Shown: in pieces, positions 24,380 through 36,727 of the stretch
How the letters are laid out: each line of letters opens with the position of its first letter
Position numbering within the stretch: the stretch's first letter is position 1
Origin: Glandiceps talaboti
Taxonomy: Eukaryota > Hemichordata > Enteropneusta > Spengelidae
Length of the DNA: 64,000 bases
Direction: 5' to 3'
Assembly: GCF_964340395.1 (NCBI RefSeq)
Contig: NC_135558.1
Coordinates: 9,282,501-9,346,500 of the forward strand
The notes under the pieces: generated by a model
The model's database searches: none
Told to the model about the DNA's origin: nothing
Seen by the model: the letters and a program-made list of their open reading frames with translations, nothing else
Translations under genes and position numbers: made by a program

Positions 24380-26280
24380 CAATCTCACCCAGCTCTACAT
24401 ACCTTTAATAATCTCATTTAGCTCTCAAGGCACTTTATTGTCACAATTTCACCTAGCGCTATATACATTAGCAATCTCACCGAGCTCTATATACATTAGC
24501 AATCTCACCTAGCTCTATATACATTAATAATCTCACCTAGCTCTTTATACATTAGCAATCTCACCTAGCTCTATATACATTAATAATCTCACCTAGCTCT
24601 TTATACATTAGCAATCTCACCTAGCTCTATATACATTAGCAATCTCACCTAGCTCTATATACATTAGCAATCTCACCTAGCTCTATATACATTAACAATC
24701 TCACCTAGCTCTATATACATTAGTAATTTCACCTAGCTCTATATACATTAGCAATCTCACCTAGCTCTATGTACATTAGCAATCTCACCTAGCTCTATGT
24801 ACATTAGCAATCTCACCTAGCGCTATATACATTAGCAATCTCACCTAGCTCTATATACATTAACAATCTCACCTAGCTCTATGTACATTAGCAATCTCAC
24901 CTAGCTCTATATACATTAGCAATCTCACCTAGCTCTATATACATTAGCAATCTCACCTAGCTCTATATACATTAGCAATCTCACCTAGCTCTATGTACAT
25001 TAGCAATCTCACCTAGCTCTGTATACATTAGCAATCTCACCTAGCTCTATATACATTAACAATCTCACCTAGCTCTGTATACATTAGCAATCTCACCTAG
25101 CTCTATATACATTAGCAATCTCACCTAGCTCTATGTACATTAGCAATCTCACCTAGCGCTATATACATTAACAATCTCACCTAGCTCTATGTACATTAGC
25201 AATCTCACCTATCTCTATATACATTAGCAATCTCACCTAGCTCTATATACATTAGCAATCTCATCTAGCTCTATATACATTAGCAATCTCACCTAGCTCT
25301 GTATACATTAGCAATCTCACCTACCTCTATATACATTAGCAATCTCATCTAGCTCTATATACATTAGCAATCTCACCTAGCTCTATATACATTAGCAATC
25401 TCACCTAGCTCTATTAGCAATATCTCACCTAGCTCTATATACATTAGCAATCTCACCTAGCTCTATATACATTAGCAATCTCACCTACCTCTATATAGCA
25501 ATCTCACCTAGCTCTATATACATTAACAATCTCACCTAGCTCTATATACATTAACAATTTCACCTAGCTCTATATACATTAACAATTTCACCTAGCGCTA
25601 TATACATTAGCAATCTCACCTAGCTCTATATACATTAGCAATCTCACCTAGCTCTATATACATTAGCAATCTCACCTAGCGCTATATACATTAGCAATCT
25701 CACCTAGCTCTATATACATTAACAATCTCACCTAGCTCTATGTACATTAGCAATCTCACCTAGCTCTATATACATTAGCAATCTCACCTAGCTCTATATA
25801 CATTAGCAATCTCACCTAGCTCTATATACATTAGCAATCTCACCTAGCTCTATATACATTAGCAATCTCACCTAGCTCTATATACATTAGCAATCTCACC
25901 TAGCTCTATATACATTAGCAATCTCTCACCTAGCTCTATATACATTAGCAATCTCACCTAGCTCTATATACATTAGCAATCTCACCTAGCTTTATATACA
26001 TCAGCAATCTCACCTAGCTCTATATACATTAGCAATCTCACCTAGCTCTATATACATTAGCAATCTCACCTAGCTCTATATACATTAGCAATCTCACCTC
26101 GCTCTATATACATTAGCAATCTCACCTAGCTCTACATACATTAGCAATCTCACCTAGCGCTATATACATTAGCAATCTCACCTAGCGCTATATACATTTG
26201 CAATCTCACCTAGCTCTATATCACCGAGCTCTCAGTGCATTTTATAAATTGTCACAATCTCACCTAGCTCTACAACTCAG
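24380..26280 (+). repeat. 28-bp satellite array, about 64 regular units plus edge units
   Basis: The unit reads CTCACCTAGCTCTATATACA followed by TTAGCAAT. Regular 28-bp units run from about 24444 to 26220. Variants include AGCGCTATATAC, CTCTATGTAC, TTAACAAT, TTAATAAT and a few short or indel units (25410-25435, 25490-25500, 25920). Both edges carry a different, longer unit: CTCAAGGCACTTTATTGTCA at 24423 and CTCAGTGCATTTTATAAATT then GTCACAATCTCACC at 26230. The 28-bp period breaks frame, so no protein is encoded; a 62-codon frame at the right edge is incidental. Confidence 0.98.
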
Positions 26281-26551
26281 CAATATTTTGGCCTTATCGA
26301 AAAAAAATGGCAAATTTCTTTTTTCAAAAATTGAAAGTGTATCATGTATTTCTAGTTGGGTATGGACAAGTTACCTGACTTGCTAAATATAGAAAATGTT
26401 TTTTTTCAAAAACACCATATTTCTTGTTTAATAATCATAGTCTGCCAGGTAAATTTTACAGAAACTATATTTTATTCCATATTCTGACGAAAATAATTAT
26501 AACACATACACGAAAGCTACCAAACTATAAAACTCATTCTTTTTCCTAGTA

Positions 26552-26911
26552 TTAAAAGTGGCCATATGGATGAGGATTGGATATTTATGTTGGATTTTAA
26601 ATTTACAAAACAATTTCATCATGGCTTCCTACTTGAAAAATCTGTGTGAAATAACATTGATCAAGTCTGTGTCTGAAACTCAATACATTGCAAAAAATTA
26701 AAAAAAAAAATGAGTAAAAATGTTTGTTATTATACGGACAATAACAAAGATTTTTAATACATATTTATCAATCTTCTGCAATTTATTGAGCTAAAAACAA
26801 GGACATATGTTGTTTCATGTTGATTTTTCAAGTAGGAAACCATGGCAAAATTGTTTTACAAATTAAAAATCTGAAATAAATACCCAATCCTCATCCATAT
26901 GGCCACTTTAA
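26552..26911. mobile_element. Foldback (MITE-like) element E, full-length copy 2
   Basis: Long imperfect terminal inverted repeats of about 100 bp. The left starts AAGTGGCCATATGGATGAGG and the right ends CCTCATCCATATGGCCACT. Arms continue through AAATT.ACAAAACAATTT, CATGG.TTCCTACTTGAAAA and their complements. A central quasi-palindrome TTTGTTATTATACGGACAAT lies near 26720. The tetranucleotide TTAA sits at both boundaries (26552-26555 and 26908-26911), as expected for piggyBac-like elements, but could also be chance in AT-rich DNA. It has no coding capacity. Confidence 0.85.
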
Positions 26912-27190
26912 ACTGGCCCTAGCTGTATTAGAAATGAAATTTCAACAAAATACACACCAGAAAAATATTAGGAATTGTATTATACCACTATATTGATGGC
27001 ACAAATCAAGAGATCTCATTGGTCTGGACATCGAACTAGCGAGTCTAAAATGAGCGATAATGCACAGTTGGCACGCATCCAAATTTTTATGTTCACTGTT
27101 CGTCTACGAACATTGCAGTCCGTGCAGGGATGGGGGTGAAATGAAACCAGAAAATGTTGCGTCTTATCTTATTTCCGATATTTTCAATAT

Positions 27191-27545
27191 ACTGGTATAA
27201 TATAATTGCGATAAACCACCCCTGGGAATGGTATACCACTCAGTTTTGACTAGTTAACTCAATATATGCACTCCCTATCGCTCGTGCGTATATTTCGTTC
27301 ACTGGTCAAAACCTATTGGTATACCATTCCCAGTACAGGTGGTGGTTTATTGCTTAAATAATCTAATTATACCGGCTCAAACATAATTCATGAAAAGCAG
27401 GAAAAAATAACAAGGCTTTTGAATGTTTTGATTCATACTTTGAGCACCTCACAATCAGTGACGTAGACACGGGTTGTCATGACATAACACGAGTAAATCC
27501 ACATTTTCTATTTAAAGACAACAACTTGGCTTGTGCATGATATAC
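27191..27545 (+). repeat. Family A copy 4 with a different hairpin head
   Basis: The head (27191-27375) is a strong inverted repeat with arms of about 60 bp. CTGGTATAATATAATTG, ATAAACCACC, GGGAATGGTATACCA and GTTTTGACTAGT are mirrored by ACTGGTCAAAAC, TGGTATACCATTCCC, GGTGGTTTAT and CTAATTATACCGG. The tail from 27376 matches the other family A copies (GAATGTTTTGATTC, CAGTGACGTAGACACGG, GGTTGTCATGACATA, CCACATTTTCTATTTAAAGA, AACTTGGCTTGTGCATGAT). The junction AATAATCTAATTATACC aligns with copies 1-3. Either the head was exchanged or a separate foldback element is fused here. Confidence 0.7.
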
Positions 27546-28019
27546 ATGTAATATGTTTTATGGACTGTGATTTAGCGTCGATAAAATACCTCAGTAAGGA
27601 ACTATATATAAGTAAAAAATTGTACAATTTCAAACACTTTTTCGTAGAAGGCCATAAAAGCAACAGTGGTTATATTTAAGCCCCAACTGTGACAAAAATA
27701 AAGTCTCTCCTAAAACAGATTTTACAAAAGAAAGCGAACTCTTTAAATTATATTGCTCAAAAGGGAATTGAAAGGCGTTCACTATTAGTATGTGTTAGAA
27801 TTGGCGATGGCGGTTTTAGTGGGCGATAGTTGCACGGCAACAAACCAACATTATGAATGTTTAATTTACTTTTATGTCTTGCTCATATCAAAAACTCACG
27901 TTATCAAAGTTCGGCATAGGTTTATTGTTTCTGGTGACAAATTCTAACTAGGTGATGAATTATGAGTTGTGAATAACGCTTGGTGTATTAAAGCATGACA
28001 AAGATGAAATATAATCTGT

Positions 28020-28260
28020 TTGTAGGGAGGATAAGTTTTAATCTCTGCCCCTCCCTTCCTCCCCTCCTCTCTACTCTCTATTCTCTGTCTGTCTGGCTCT
28101 CTTCCTCTCAGTCTATCTGTCTGTCTGTCCTTCTCTTCCTTTCAGTCAGTCCCTGACTGTGTTTCTTTTGGTTTGTCGACCAGTTTATTTGTCTATTGGT
28201 CAGTCTCTATCTGTTATTGTAATTCTCACTCTGTCCCTGACTGTATGCTTCTTTTGGTCA

Positions 28261-28295
<35 letters not shown>

Positions 28296-28380
28296 AATCT
28301 CTGTCTGTCTGTCTGTCTGTCTGTCTGTCAATCTGTCTGTCTATCTATCTATCTGTCTGTCTGTCAATCTCTCTCATCTG
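28020..28380 (+). repeat. CT-rich tract with (CTGT)n/(CTAT)n microsatellite
   Basis: From 28028 the plus strand is strongly pyrimidine-biased. From 28256 to 28375 it is (GTCT)n with CAAT and CTAT interruptions. Plus-strand frames of 83 and 103 codons (28159-28410, 28173-28484) translate the repeat into Val-Cys-Leu-Ser strings and are artefacts. Confidence 0.95.
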
Positions 28381-28419
28381 TTGTGTCTATTGACTTGTCT
28401 TTCTGGCTGAGGTATGGTC

Positions 28420-29529
28420 ACAGGAAGGGGAGGGGGTACTTGCATCTCCTCAACTGTATTCATGTTTTTTGTAGTTTTGTGTAGTGAGTCTGTACAATAT
28501 TCAATACTAGTTCTATTTAAAAAATACTGTACAGAAATAGACATCATATATCACATCACTTTCTATATAATAAATCACATATTATTTGCAATATTTTCCA
28601 CACAACTGTTTCCTATAATATTTGGATCAGTAGGCAACAAAAACTAGGTGGGTGGACTTTGTTTGAACAACATAACATGATAATCCGTGTTTTTTCAAGA
28701 CCACTAAGAGGATTAAAGCCATAAAAAAAAAACCACGTCATAATATCACGTCAGTATTCAACCAGAACAATACCACAAGAGCCACGTAATGCATGGGAAA
28801 ATGTACGTGAGCTATTTTTAGAGGCTTAATTCTTTTATCCGTCACCATCCCCCCCTTCATATCCTACTTACACTTTCATTTAGAACTATCACTAACTCAA
28901 CAAGTGTTTACAACACACATATGTGGACATTGAGTATTCCAAATTTAGATTTTTCCATTTACATCCAGCTGCCATTGTTGAAACTTGAGCAATTTTGGCG
29001 ACAGTTTTGTTTGCATATACAGTTGATGCCAGTATTAAAACCCGAAACAAAATGTCTGGCTTGACATTTTTACTTATATTTGCTTCGTTTTAATCTTCTG
29101 GCTTGACAAATATCTGACCAACTATCCTACATTATATTTGAATGAGTGACCATTATCTGAGCAGGTTGATTCTAAACCATTTCCATCGTAACAACATAAT
29201 GGATTTTTTTAAAATAATAAATTAATATTCAGACACTTCAAACAATATTACCCATGTCAGAACAAATCAGTAACAATCAGCTAAAATAATGAAATCCCAT
29301 ACAAAGAAAAGAAAATAATGTTTCTACTTTGGTTATACATCGAGACAGCTGATGAAAGGTAGTGATTTTCAGTAAAACTTTTTAAAAAAATTAACGCAGA
29401 TTGATGGAAACTCACAAAGTTTATGTAATCGTTTTTGTTGAGCCAGATTGTGTTCTGTTTCAGACTAACTGTCTTCTATTGTCGTCTCTTAATAGCATTG
29501 TACAGTGTACAGTGAAACACCTATAATTG
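28420..29529. other. Low-copy DNA, no gene recognised
   Basis: No supported gene or repeat; the 77-codon frame 28414-28647 has no recognisable domain. Confidence 0.5.
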
Positions 29530-29997
29530 AAAGGGGAACACAACTCCAGAAAATAGATGTATTTTCATAAAAATTGGATTATGATGTTGTTTATCTATTT
29601 ATTTGAAGGTAATAAGCACTTAGGAGTCATGAATATGCATTGTTCATCTAATTTTATGTATGTATGGCTGCTGCCTCCCATGAGGCAAACACTGACCAAT
29701 AAATATTCATGACTTTGACTGAAGGTAATAAGCACTAAGGAGTCATGCATATGTATTGTTCATCTAATACATATGTACAGCTGCTAAGTCCTATGACGCA
29801 ACGGTGGACCAGTGTGATAACAATAGAGGTGAAATAAAGTTTCAATTTGGCGTTTCTTGGCAATGGCCTAAAATTTACATGGTGTGAAATCATGAAATGA
29901 CTCTCAGATAGAAAATAGAATCTTTCATACATAGGTGTAATAATGACTGTTACTTTTTATGAAAATCTATATATTTTCTGGAGCGGTATTCCCTTTT
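29530..29997. mobile_element. MITE-like element F, copy 1
   Basis: Terminal inverted repeats of about 45 bp: the left AAAGGGGAACACAACTCCAG then AAAATAGATGTATTTTCATA is mirrored on the right by TATGAAAATCTATATATTTT then CTGGAGCGGTATTCCCTTTT. Inside, a direct repeat of about 48 bp begins at 29602 and 29719 (TGAAGGTAATAAGCACT.AG, GAGTCATG.ATATG.ATTGTT). Related copies are at 62937-63345 and, truncated, at 59072-59190. A 65-codon minus-strand frame (29735-29932) inside it is not credible. Confidence 0.8.
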
Positions 29998-29999
29998 AA

Positions 30000-31285
30000 A
30001 CTGGTGAGTGTATCCTGTAATCAATCAACGACAGGATAATCATGACAACAATTAATTTATGCAAATCTTTATATTCATATTTAAAATAAAAAGTTTAACA
30101 TTCTAATAAACAAAATGTTTGCTCTGCAAAAATGATACATGGAACCAATAAGTATGGAAAAAACATCTTGAAGTGTCAGAATTATCAAATTCTAACAACA
30201 ACATATGAAGTTTGCATGTTGCCATGGTTACAGACTTACACAGTCATAGGATACTCCATTTAAATTATAATTGAATATTTACGGTGTCATTCAATTTATG
30301 CAAAATTTCTTTAAAATGCCTGCTCAGCTGTGAAACTGGTTGCTGTGATTTGTACTAAATTACCACGATATGATGATACTCCGATTCAAATGGTTCATGG
30401 ATTTTTAACTCATTGAATGTGAAAATTAGAAAATTTGGTTTCGGAATTATTGAAGACAACAGATTGACAGAAAACGTTTAGCAATTTGAAAAGGTGACGA
30501 AGATAACTATCAGACATAATTTGCCAAATTAATCAGTTTTACGTTGTGAATCGAGAAATTATATTAAGGACTGAAAAAATATTTTGGAGACTAAAATAAT
30601 GTAATGAGAGAATTTACATTTGGTACACATGAAAATAGGAACAAAAGAACATAGAAATGACACGGGGTTGTTACACAATAGTAGTACCTGTAATGATTCA
30701 TCAAATACTCATTATTTTTTTATATCTATTCATATATTCATAAACTGATGAAAAATTGAAATATTATATTTCTGTGAACATTCCTGTCAATTATATTACA
30801 ACCTCAAACATAATAATCAAACTGACAGCTATCAAATTATTAGCGACATTAATTGGACAGAGTGATTTTTAATAATCACATTGGTATCTGTATTTCAATA
30901 CAGTTATACTATAGTCCTATGAGTTGAAAATGAAACTAATATGCTGGCTGTATAGCCTGCGGGTAAAAAAACGTTGCTAGAAAGTATGGCTTGGTTTTTG
31001 ACTCTTTTATTGTGTTTACTGACTTGTGAACGTACTATTTTGGTTTGAAAAGTTTGGACTGCAAGCGATACACACGCTGTATAAGATGTTTAGAATCCTA
31101 GCATGGTTGTATTGCAACATTTCCCTCTTCTTTTTTTTCGTTGCTCAAAATTTGATGTTGTATATTTTGTCAAACCTGTCTGAGAGCAATGACATTAATA
31201 ATTCAATGAAATTTAATGATCATTTGTTTTTCTTAAAATTTATTTATTGCATAATTTCCTGACAGAATTGCCCCTAGAGCTCCCC
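30000..31285. other. AT-rich DNA, no gene recognised
   Basis: No coding signal; the 78-codon frame 31026-31262 has no recognisable domain. An X-box-like motif GTTGCCATGGTTAC is at 30218-30231. Confidence 0.5.
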
Positions 31286-31289
31286 TAAA

Positions 31290-31555
31290 AAATGCTGTGT
31301 AGTGTAGTTTAGTGAAGTACAGTGCAGTGCAGTGCAGTGCAGTGTGGTGTAGTGTTGTGTAGTATAATATAGTGTGGTGTGGTGTAGTGTAGTGTGGTAG
31401 TAGAGTGCAGTCTAGTCTAGTCTAGTCTAGTCAAGTCTAGTTTAGTTTAGTCTAGTCTAATGTAGTCTAGTCTAAGTCTAGTAGTCTAATCTAGTCTAGC
31501 GCAGTTTGGTCTGGTCTGGTCTAGTTTAGTCTAGTCTAGTGCAGGGTGGTGTACA
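31290..31555 (+). repeat. Degenerate AGTGT/AGTCT pentanucleotide tract
   Basis: It starts as (AGTGT)n and (AGTGC)n, then becomes (AGTCT)n from about 31410 with AGTTT and GGTCT variants. The 5-bp register is largely kept with occasional slips. CTAG is over-represented on account of the repeat. Confidence 0.93.
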
Positions 31556-31678
31556 TGTAACATTAACAATGTTTAATATGCTAACCACCCCTCTTTGATA
31601 TAATGGGAGAAACTTCCCTTCTGGCAAACCAACTGTTGTACACAATATTCTAGGCCCATGAAATGTATCAGGTGAATT

Positions 31679-31692
31679 GTTACCATGGCAAC
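31679..31692. promoter_or_regulatory. X-box (RFX-type) palindrome
   Basis: GTTACCATGGCAAC matches the inverted half-site consensus of RFX proteins (GTNRCC, 0-3 spacer, RGYAAC) on both sides. That it is bound or functional is inference; see the finding on related motifs elsewhere in the window. Confidence 0.4.
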
Positions 31693-31699
31693 ATGAAAT

Positions 31700-34460
31700 T
31701 TTAAGTACAGCCATGTATATAGGATTCCTGTTTTAATGCGGCTTCGATTTTCGCAACTCTGTCTTGAAAATTTGATGACATTGACGTAAAATGCAACTGA
31801 CGTAAAAAGCTCCCCAGATCAAAAAAGTTGATATTTTTTCTGACGTCAGAAATATGAAGCTGTTGAAAGAGAACCACTTCAATAGACTTTAGGTACATGA
31901 GATGCCACTTAGAAACTACAGAAAAGATACTATTCACAAAAAGTCTTTGTTCCACACATTTTGAGAGAGATTTCATGTTTACTCTTAAATGTTAAGTAAA
32001 ACACTTCTTAGGTTCTCCTTTTTGTTTTAACATGATTAATCAGTTTAAAATACATGCAAAGACTTATAAAACTGCCATTAGTACAAATGTCCTACATCAT
32101 TTATTTTTAAAAAGGAGCACAAAATTGACATCACTATTAAAGTGGCCGCATACTGAGTTTATAAGCTTTTTACTCAAAGTGAAAATGCTTTCACAAACCC
32201 ACAATTAAACTAGTATTAATGTTGATATATGTCTTCTATGACTTTACGATTGTCTTCTGACATTGTTAGAACACTTGGTTGCATAGTAGGAAGTTCCTCA
32301 ACAGTTTTATACATATAATAAATTATCATTTTTGAAAACATCAAATTCTTTAAAAAAATCTAAAAATGTGGGATGAAATTATTGCAGTTCAAACTATAAG
32401 ATTTTTTAAACCCTGTCTTCATTATTTACGATAAAAACTACACAAAGATGATACAATTAATATGATTTTTTGAAACAGACCAATATTTTTGTGAAAAAAA
32501 TACCAAAATACCCGACAAGTGTAACATTGCGATAATACATGTTCATGAACTCGGGGTTCTTCAGTATCAAATGAAAAATTTCTACTCACAGAGTCAACAA
32601 ATTTTTGGAAGCGAATTTTTTGACTCTCTGAGTATAAATTTTATTTTGATATTAAAATGTAATATCATTTTTTGAATTTGATGAACCATTGTGATTTTTC
32701 AAGGACTGTACATCATCGTATTTCCATTTTCTCTAATTCTACATTGTTGCCTAAAACTACATTTATAGCATTGATAAATTGGGATGCAATTGGAATTCAG
32801 TATTTAAATCGATCCCAACTGAACAGCTGTACTGACACCAAATACTGGCAGAATGTTCTGTTAGTTAAAAATAATGACACAGCTTCGTAATCCGACAGTT
32901 TTTCACTGACATTGTGACTAGCTGAAGGTGAAAGGTTAAGCCAACATTCTCAGTCGATGTATTTACTAAAAAAAACCACAGTCTACAAAGCACTACATCA
33001 CACAGAAGATAGGCTTGTGTAAAACTACTAATTAGGAACAGATAGCAGTGAACGATTGTTTGCAAGGTTAATTAAAATCGATGTCTTTCGTCTCTCCGCT
33101 CAGTCTGCAAAAACCAAACTGAGTTTGTAAAAGGAGAAAAATGGAAAACAGCCTCTTTTTTTTCTGCTAAAAATCAAAATTTATAAAAAGCAGTGGTTTC
33201 CTGGAGAGCGAGTAGAAAATAAATAGAATGGATAACTACTTTACCTGTATGTGCAAATTGATTTTCTGCTATTCGTAATATCTCCAATTTTGCAAGTCTG
33301 ATGAGTGTTTTATCGACAGCTTTTTGTCTAAAAATCAACCTGTGTTTCTTCTTCTTCTTCTTAAAAAAAATGCTATTTGGTATCAGCATTCAAAACCACC
33401 GTGTAAGCTTCTAGCCATACACACTGTATTGTACAATTTCACCAGAGCCCTATCAACCTATATGGAAATTCCAACTTATTCAAATGAGTATGCAAAAACT
33501 ATTCAAATAATATGCAAATGAGTTGTATGATGACGTCTATTGCGTCATGACATATGGTTGAAATAGGACAAAATCCCTCCTACGCTTTCCAATCTGTGGA
33601 GGTTTTTTTTTTTTTTTTAAATTCTGACTGTTCTATTAATATTTTTTTTTGGTTTGTAAATCCCCGAGGACAGCAATGCTGAAAGGGGATACTCACAGTC
33701 AGTATGACAATAGCTCATTTGATGACGACAAACTAACCAAAAGGAGATACAATCTGACTCCCACTCAAATACCATTCTTTCTATTTTTACAATTAAACTG
33801 ATATATTTTGACTTCCTATGAACTGAAATTTAAATATGATTTTCCAAATAAGTCAATGTACAGTGTCCAGTGTTACAGATGAGATGAAATTATTAGTGTT
33901 ATCAATTGTTTTAGTATTCAAATAATTATAGTCACATTAATTATGATCTCACTAATTATAGTAATTACATTAATTGAAATTAAAAACTTTTGGAGTCAAA
34001 AATTTTCATCACATTTCTAATTAAAATTAAATGCATTTGCATGAAAAATGTTATCTTCTCCTTCGAAAATCTGTCACAAATCTCAATATTCCCAACTATT
34101 TCATTAATTCCTGTAAATCTACTTCATTACAGTAGGTTAACTACGTATTACCTTACACCTCACAGAACAGCAAACAGGGGTCTGTCTTCCCTATTTGTCA
34201 AATGGAATAGACTGTTCAGAGAAGAGAACAATAAGGCCATACCATAATTCAAGGAAAAAAAGGGGAGATTACTATTAAAAGGTTTTGTCAAATGTTTTTG
34301 TGTGTTTGCTTAAATGAATTTGATAGCCTTGTTAAAATAGTCCACACACAGTAAACAAACAAAAGGGTATAGACATAAACAGCTTGTAACAAGGTCAAGT
34401 AATGGTACACACAATGATCAGAGTGATAGTTGAAATACAAAATATCACAATTCTTGATGA
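31700..34460. other. Low-copy DNA, no gene recognised
   Basis: Several 60-91-codon frames occur on both strands with no recognisable domain. The short stretch 31785-31850 has three TGACGT motifs, including a full TGACGTCA at about 31841. GGCCGCATACTGAG at 32145, preceded by TTAAAGT, resembles a single element E end. Poly(T) runs lie at 33600-33620 and 33635-33650. Confidence 0.45.
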
Positions 34461-34462
34461 AA

Positions 34463-34531
34463 TTAAGTAAATAAATAAATAAATAAATAAATGAATAAAT
34501 AAATAGATAGATAGATAAATAAATAAATAAA
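34463..34531. repeat. (AAAT)n microsatellite with ATAG interruptions
   Basis: About 17 tetranucleotide units: AAAT throughout, three ATAG units in the middle and one ATGA. A minus-strand frame across it encodes Tyr/Ile/Leu/Phe repeats and is an artefact. Confidence 0.95.
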
Positions 34532-35137
34532 AGTATTAGCCAAATTATTTAGTAATCCACCCTTTTTTTTGATAAATATTATTAATTTAAGAAAAATTAA
34601 ACAATATTCCAAAATCTCATACCTGCAGACTACACTAAACATAAACAATTTAAAAATCCAAAACATTCCTTAAAATTCTCTACTTGCAGACTACACTTTT
34701 ATATATAATAGGCTAATTAAACTCTAACCTCATCTAATGTGCCAAATCCAAGCCAGATTTATTTTTAAAAAAAACGTAATTGTGACAAATTGAAAATAAT
34801 AAAATTCCCTGAAATCCTGTACTTGCAGACTACAAGTCTGTGGCTATTATTAAACTCCCACTTCACCTGACGCAACAAAGCTAAACTATTTTTAGGGTAA
34901 AAAAAAATCATAATTGTCAATTTGAGAGGCCAACGGCCTAAATCCTGAAAATAGATGTGAAACCAGGAATCGTGACAGTCATCGACTTTATCAGATCAGG
35001 TGACAGCTGCTGCACCAATTTATTTATTTCCTTTAATATGTGGGTTTTTTTTAAAAGAAATATTTTTATCTCATCTTTCCACCACCACATTGTGAGGTCA
35101 GTCTGTTAAATGTACCAGCTGATTAATTAGGGTCGTT

Positions 35138-36010
35138 GTGCGTATAAGTCAGTTTAATTTGCAACTAATGCTTCCCCATTGATGCACAAAAGTTCTTGCT
35201 GACGCACCAAAATTAGATGCTCCCATATCACTTACTAATTCAGGACATTGTGTACTCTTACGTCAATGTGATTCACCACTGATGTAGAGCAAGTACTTGT
35301 GACCCAACAGAATATGGTGTTCCCTTATCTCTTACAATGTGGTGACCAGTGTAGTGTGCTCTGTAACCACGTCAGTTTGACGTCACTGATTTACTGTTAT
35401 TTCTTGCTATGTACCCAAACTAGATGTTCTCCTATCCCTTGTACTATGTGTTGACCAGTGTGCCGTTTAGGCATAAAAAAAATTGTTTGGTTCTGGTACC
35501 CGACCCCACCTAGTTTTTCACACCGACCCTAAACTTTTTTTTTTTTACGTATTTGAGAGAAAAATAAAAAAATAATGGATGTTGACATCCACTTAAAAAG
35601 ACAATATAAAACCTCTTCTAATCTATAATGGCTGTACATCTGGTGAGAAGAAACCAATAACACAGAGACCATATGGAAAACAACGGTAAACATAACTACC
35701 TGAACTAGACACCCACATACGGGGAAAAAAGTATATAAAAAAAAATAAAAAAAAAAATCTACCTACCCCACCTATTTTAAAACTGAAAGTAATCGGAGCC
35801 ACACAATTTCTTTTATTAGGCCTTATAAGCCAATTTGATGCACTGATGACAGATATCAATTTCTGGTGATGTACTAAACTGTGGTGTTCCTCTACCTGTT
35901 ACTATGTGGTGACTAGTATGCACTCTATAAAGCTATTTTGATGTGCTGTGCCATTGATGCACAATCATTTCTGGTGATGCACCAAAGTTTGTTGTTCCCT
36001 ACATCTTTGT
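35138..36010 (+). repeat. Degenerate tandem array, unit about 105 bp, interrupted
   Basis: Five diverged units share CATTGATGCACAA, TGGTGATGCACCAAA, TAGATGTTC.CCTATC, CTTACTATGTGGTGACCAGT and TG.ACTCT.TAA. Unit starts are near 35140, 35250, 35354, 35461 and 35920. The fourth unit is split: TGCCGTTTAG before 35469 and TAAGCCAATTTGATGCACTG after 35825, with a reversed family B element between. Confidence 0.8.
35469..35825 (-). mobile_element. Dispersed family B, copy 3, inserted in the array
   Basis: The minus strand reads GGCCTAATAAAAGAAATTGT at one end. The plus strand at the other end reads GGCATAAAAAAAATTGTTTG, so the ends form an imperfect terminal inverted repeat of about 30 bp. The interior matches copies 1 and 2 (TAGTTCAGGTAGTTATGTTT, TTTTCCATATGGTCTCTGTG, CCAGATGTACAGCCATTA). 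The sequence it interrupts is a ~105-bp tandem repeat, which locates the insertion well. The 78-codon frame 35623-35859 lies in it and is not credible. Confidence 0.8.
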
Positions 36011-36727
36011 GGCAATTCTCAAGAAAAGTAATTTTTTAAACAAAATTATTATTGATTTTTATCAGTACAGGTACATTGTGTAGAGTTATATTTGCCGACA
36101 GAAGCACTTACAAAATACCGACATTGATGAACAAAAACATACAATCTTAGATTTGTTTAGAAACTTTCAGTACCATGGCAACAGATTGGATCATGGCGAA
36201 GGTTCCAAATTATTAAAAATACTGATTTAAAGATAAAATACAAAAAATTAAATGAAAAAAGAAATCATCAGATTTCGGACACAAATTCGGATTTTTATCA
36301 TTTTTTGAAAACTAATTTTATTCCAACTTCCTTATCAACACTTCCTGTTTTGTTTTATCTATTTAATTCACATTCATAAAGTTAATCCAGATTTTTATCT
36401 TTTGTTTTGAAACTGGTTCTATATAGTATTGTTCACAATTACAACTCCCCTAGCAATAGTTCCCGATCAAACTGATATTTTTAATTCATACTAATTAAAG
36501 ATTTTCATCTGTGATTTGGAAAGTAATTCAGAATTGAAACTTTTGTTGTCAGGTGTTTTGTTAAGGGTGGTAAGTAGGCAATCTGATTAAAATCTGATGT
36601 GGTGAATATGTACAACTCTTCTTTTTTTATCTCTAGTTCCTTATAGTTTAGTTTTGTTTATTTTCAATTTTTGTTCCGGGAGTGATCACCACCTTCCTAT
36701 GATCACTATTATACCAACGAAATTGAA

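Noticed and set aside
24380-26280. Regular spacing reminiscent of a CRISPR array
   Set aside because: There are no spacers: the entire 28-bp period is repeated, the host is eukaryotic in character, and no cas genes are present.
31785-31850. Cluster of TGACGT motifs as a CREB-responsive element
   Set aside because: Three 6-mers in 65 bp is suggestive, but there is no promoter context or other support.
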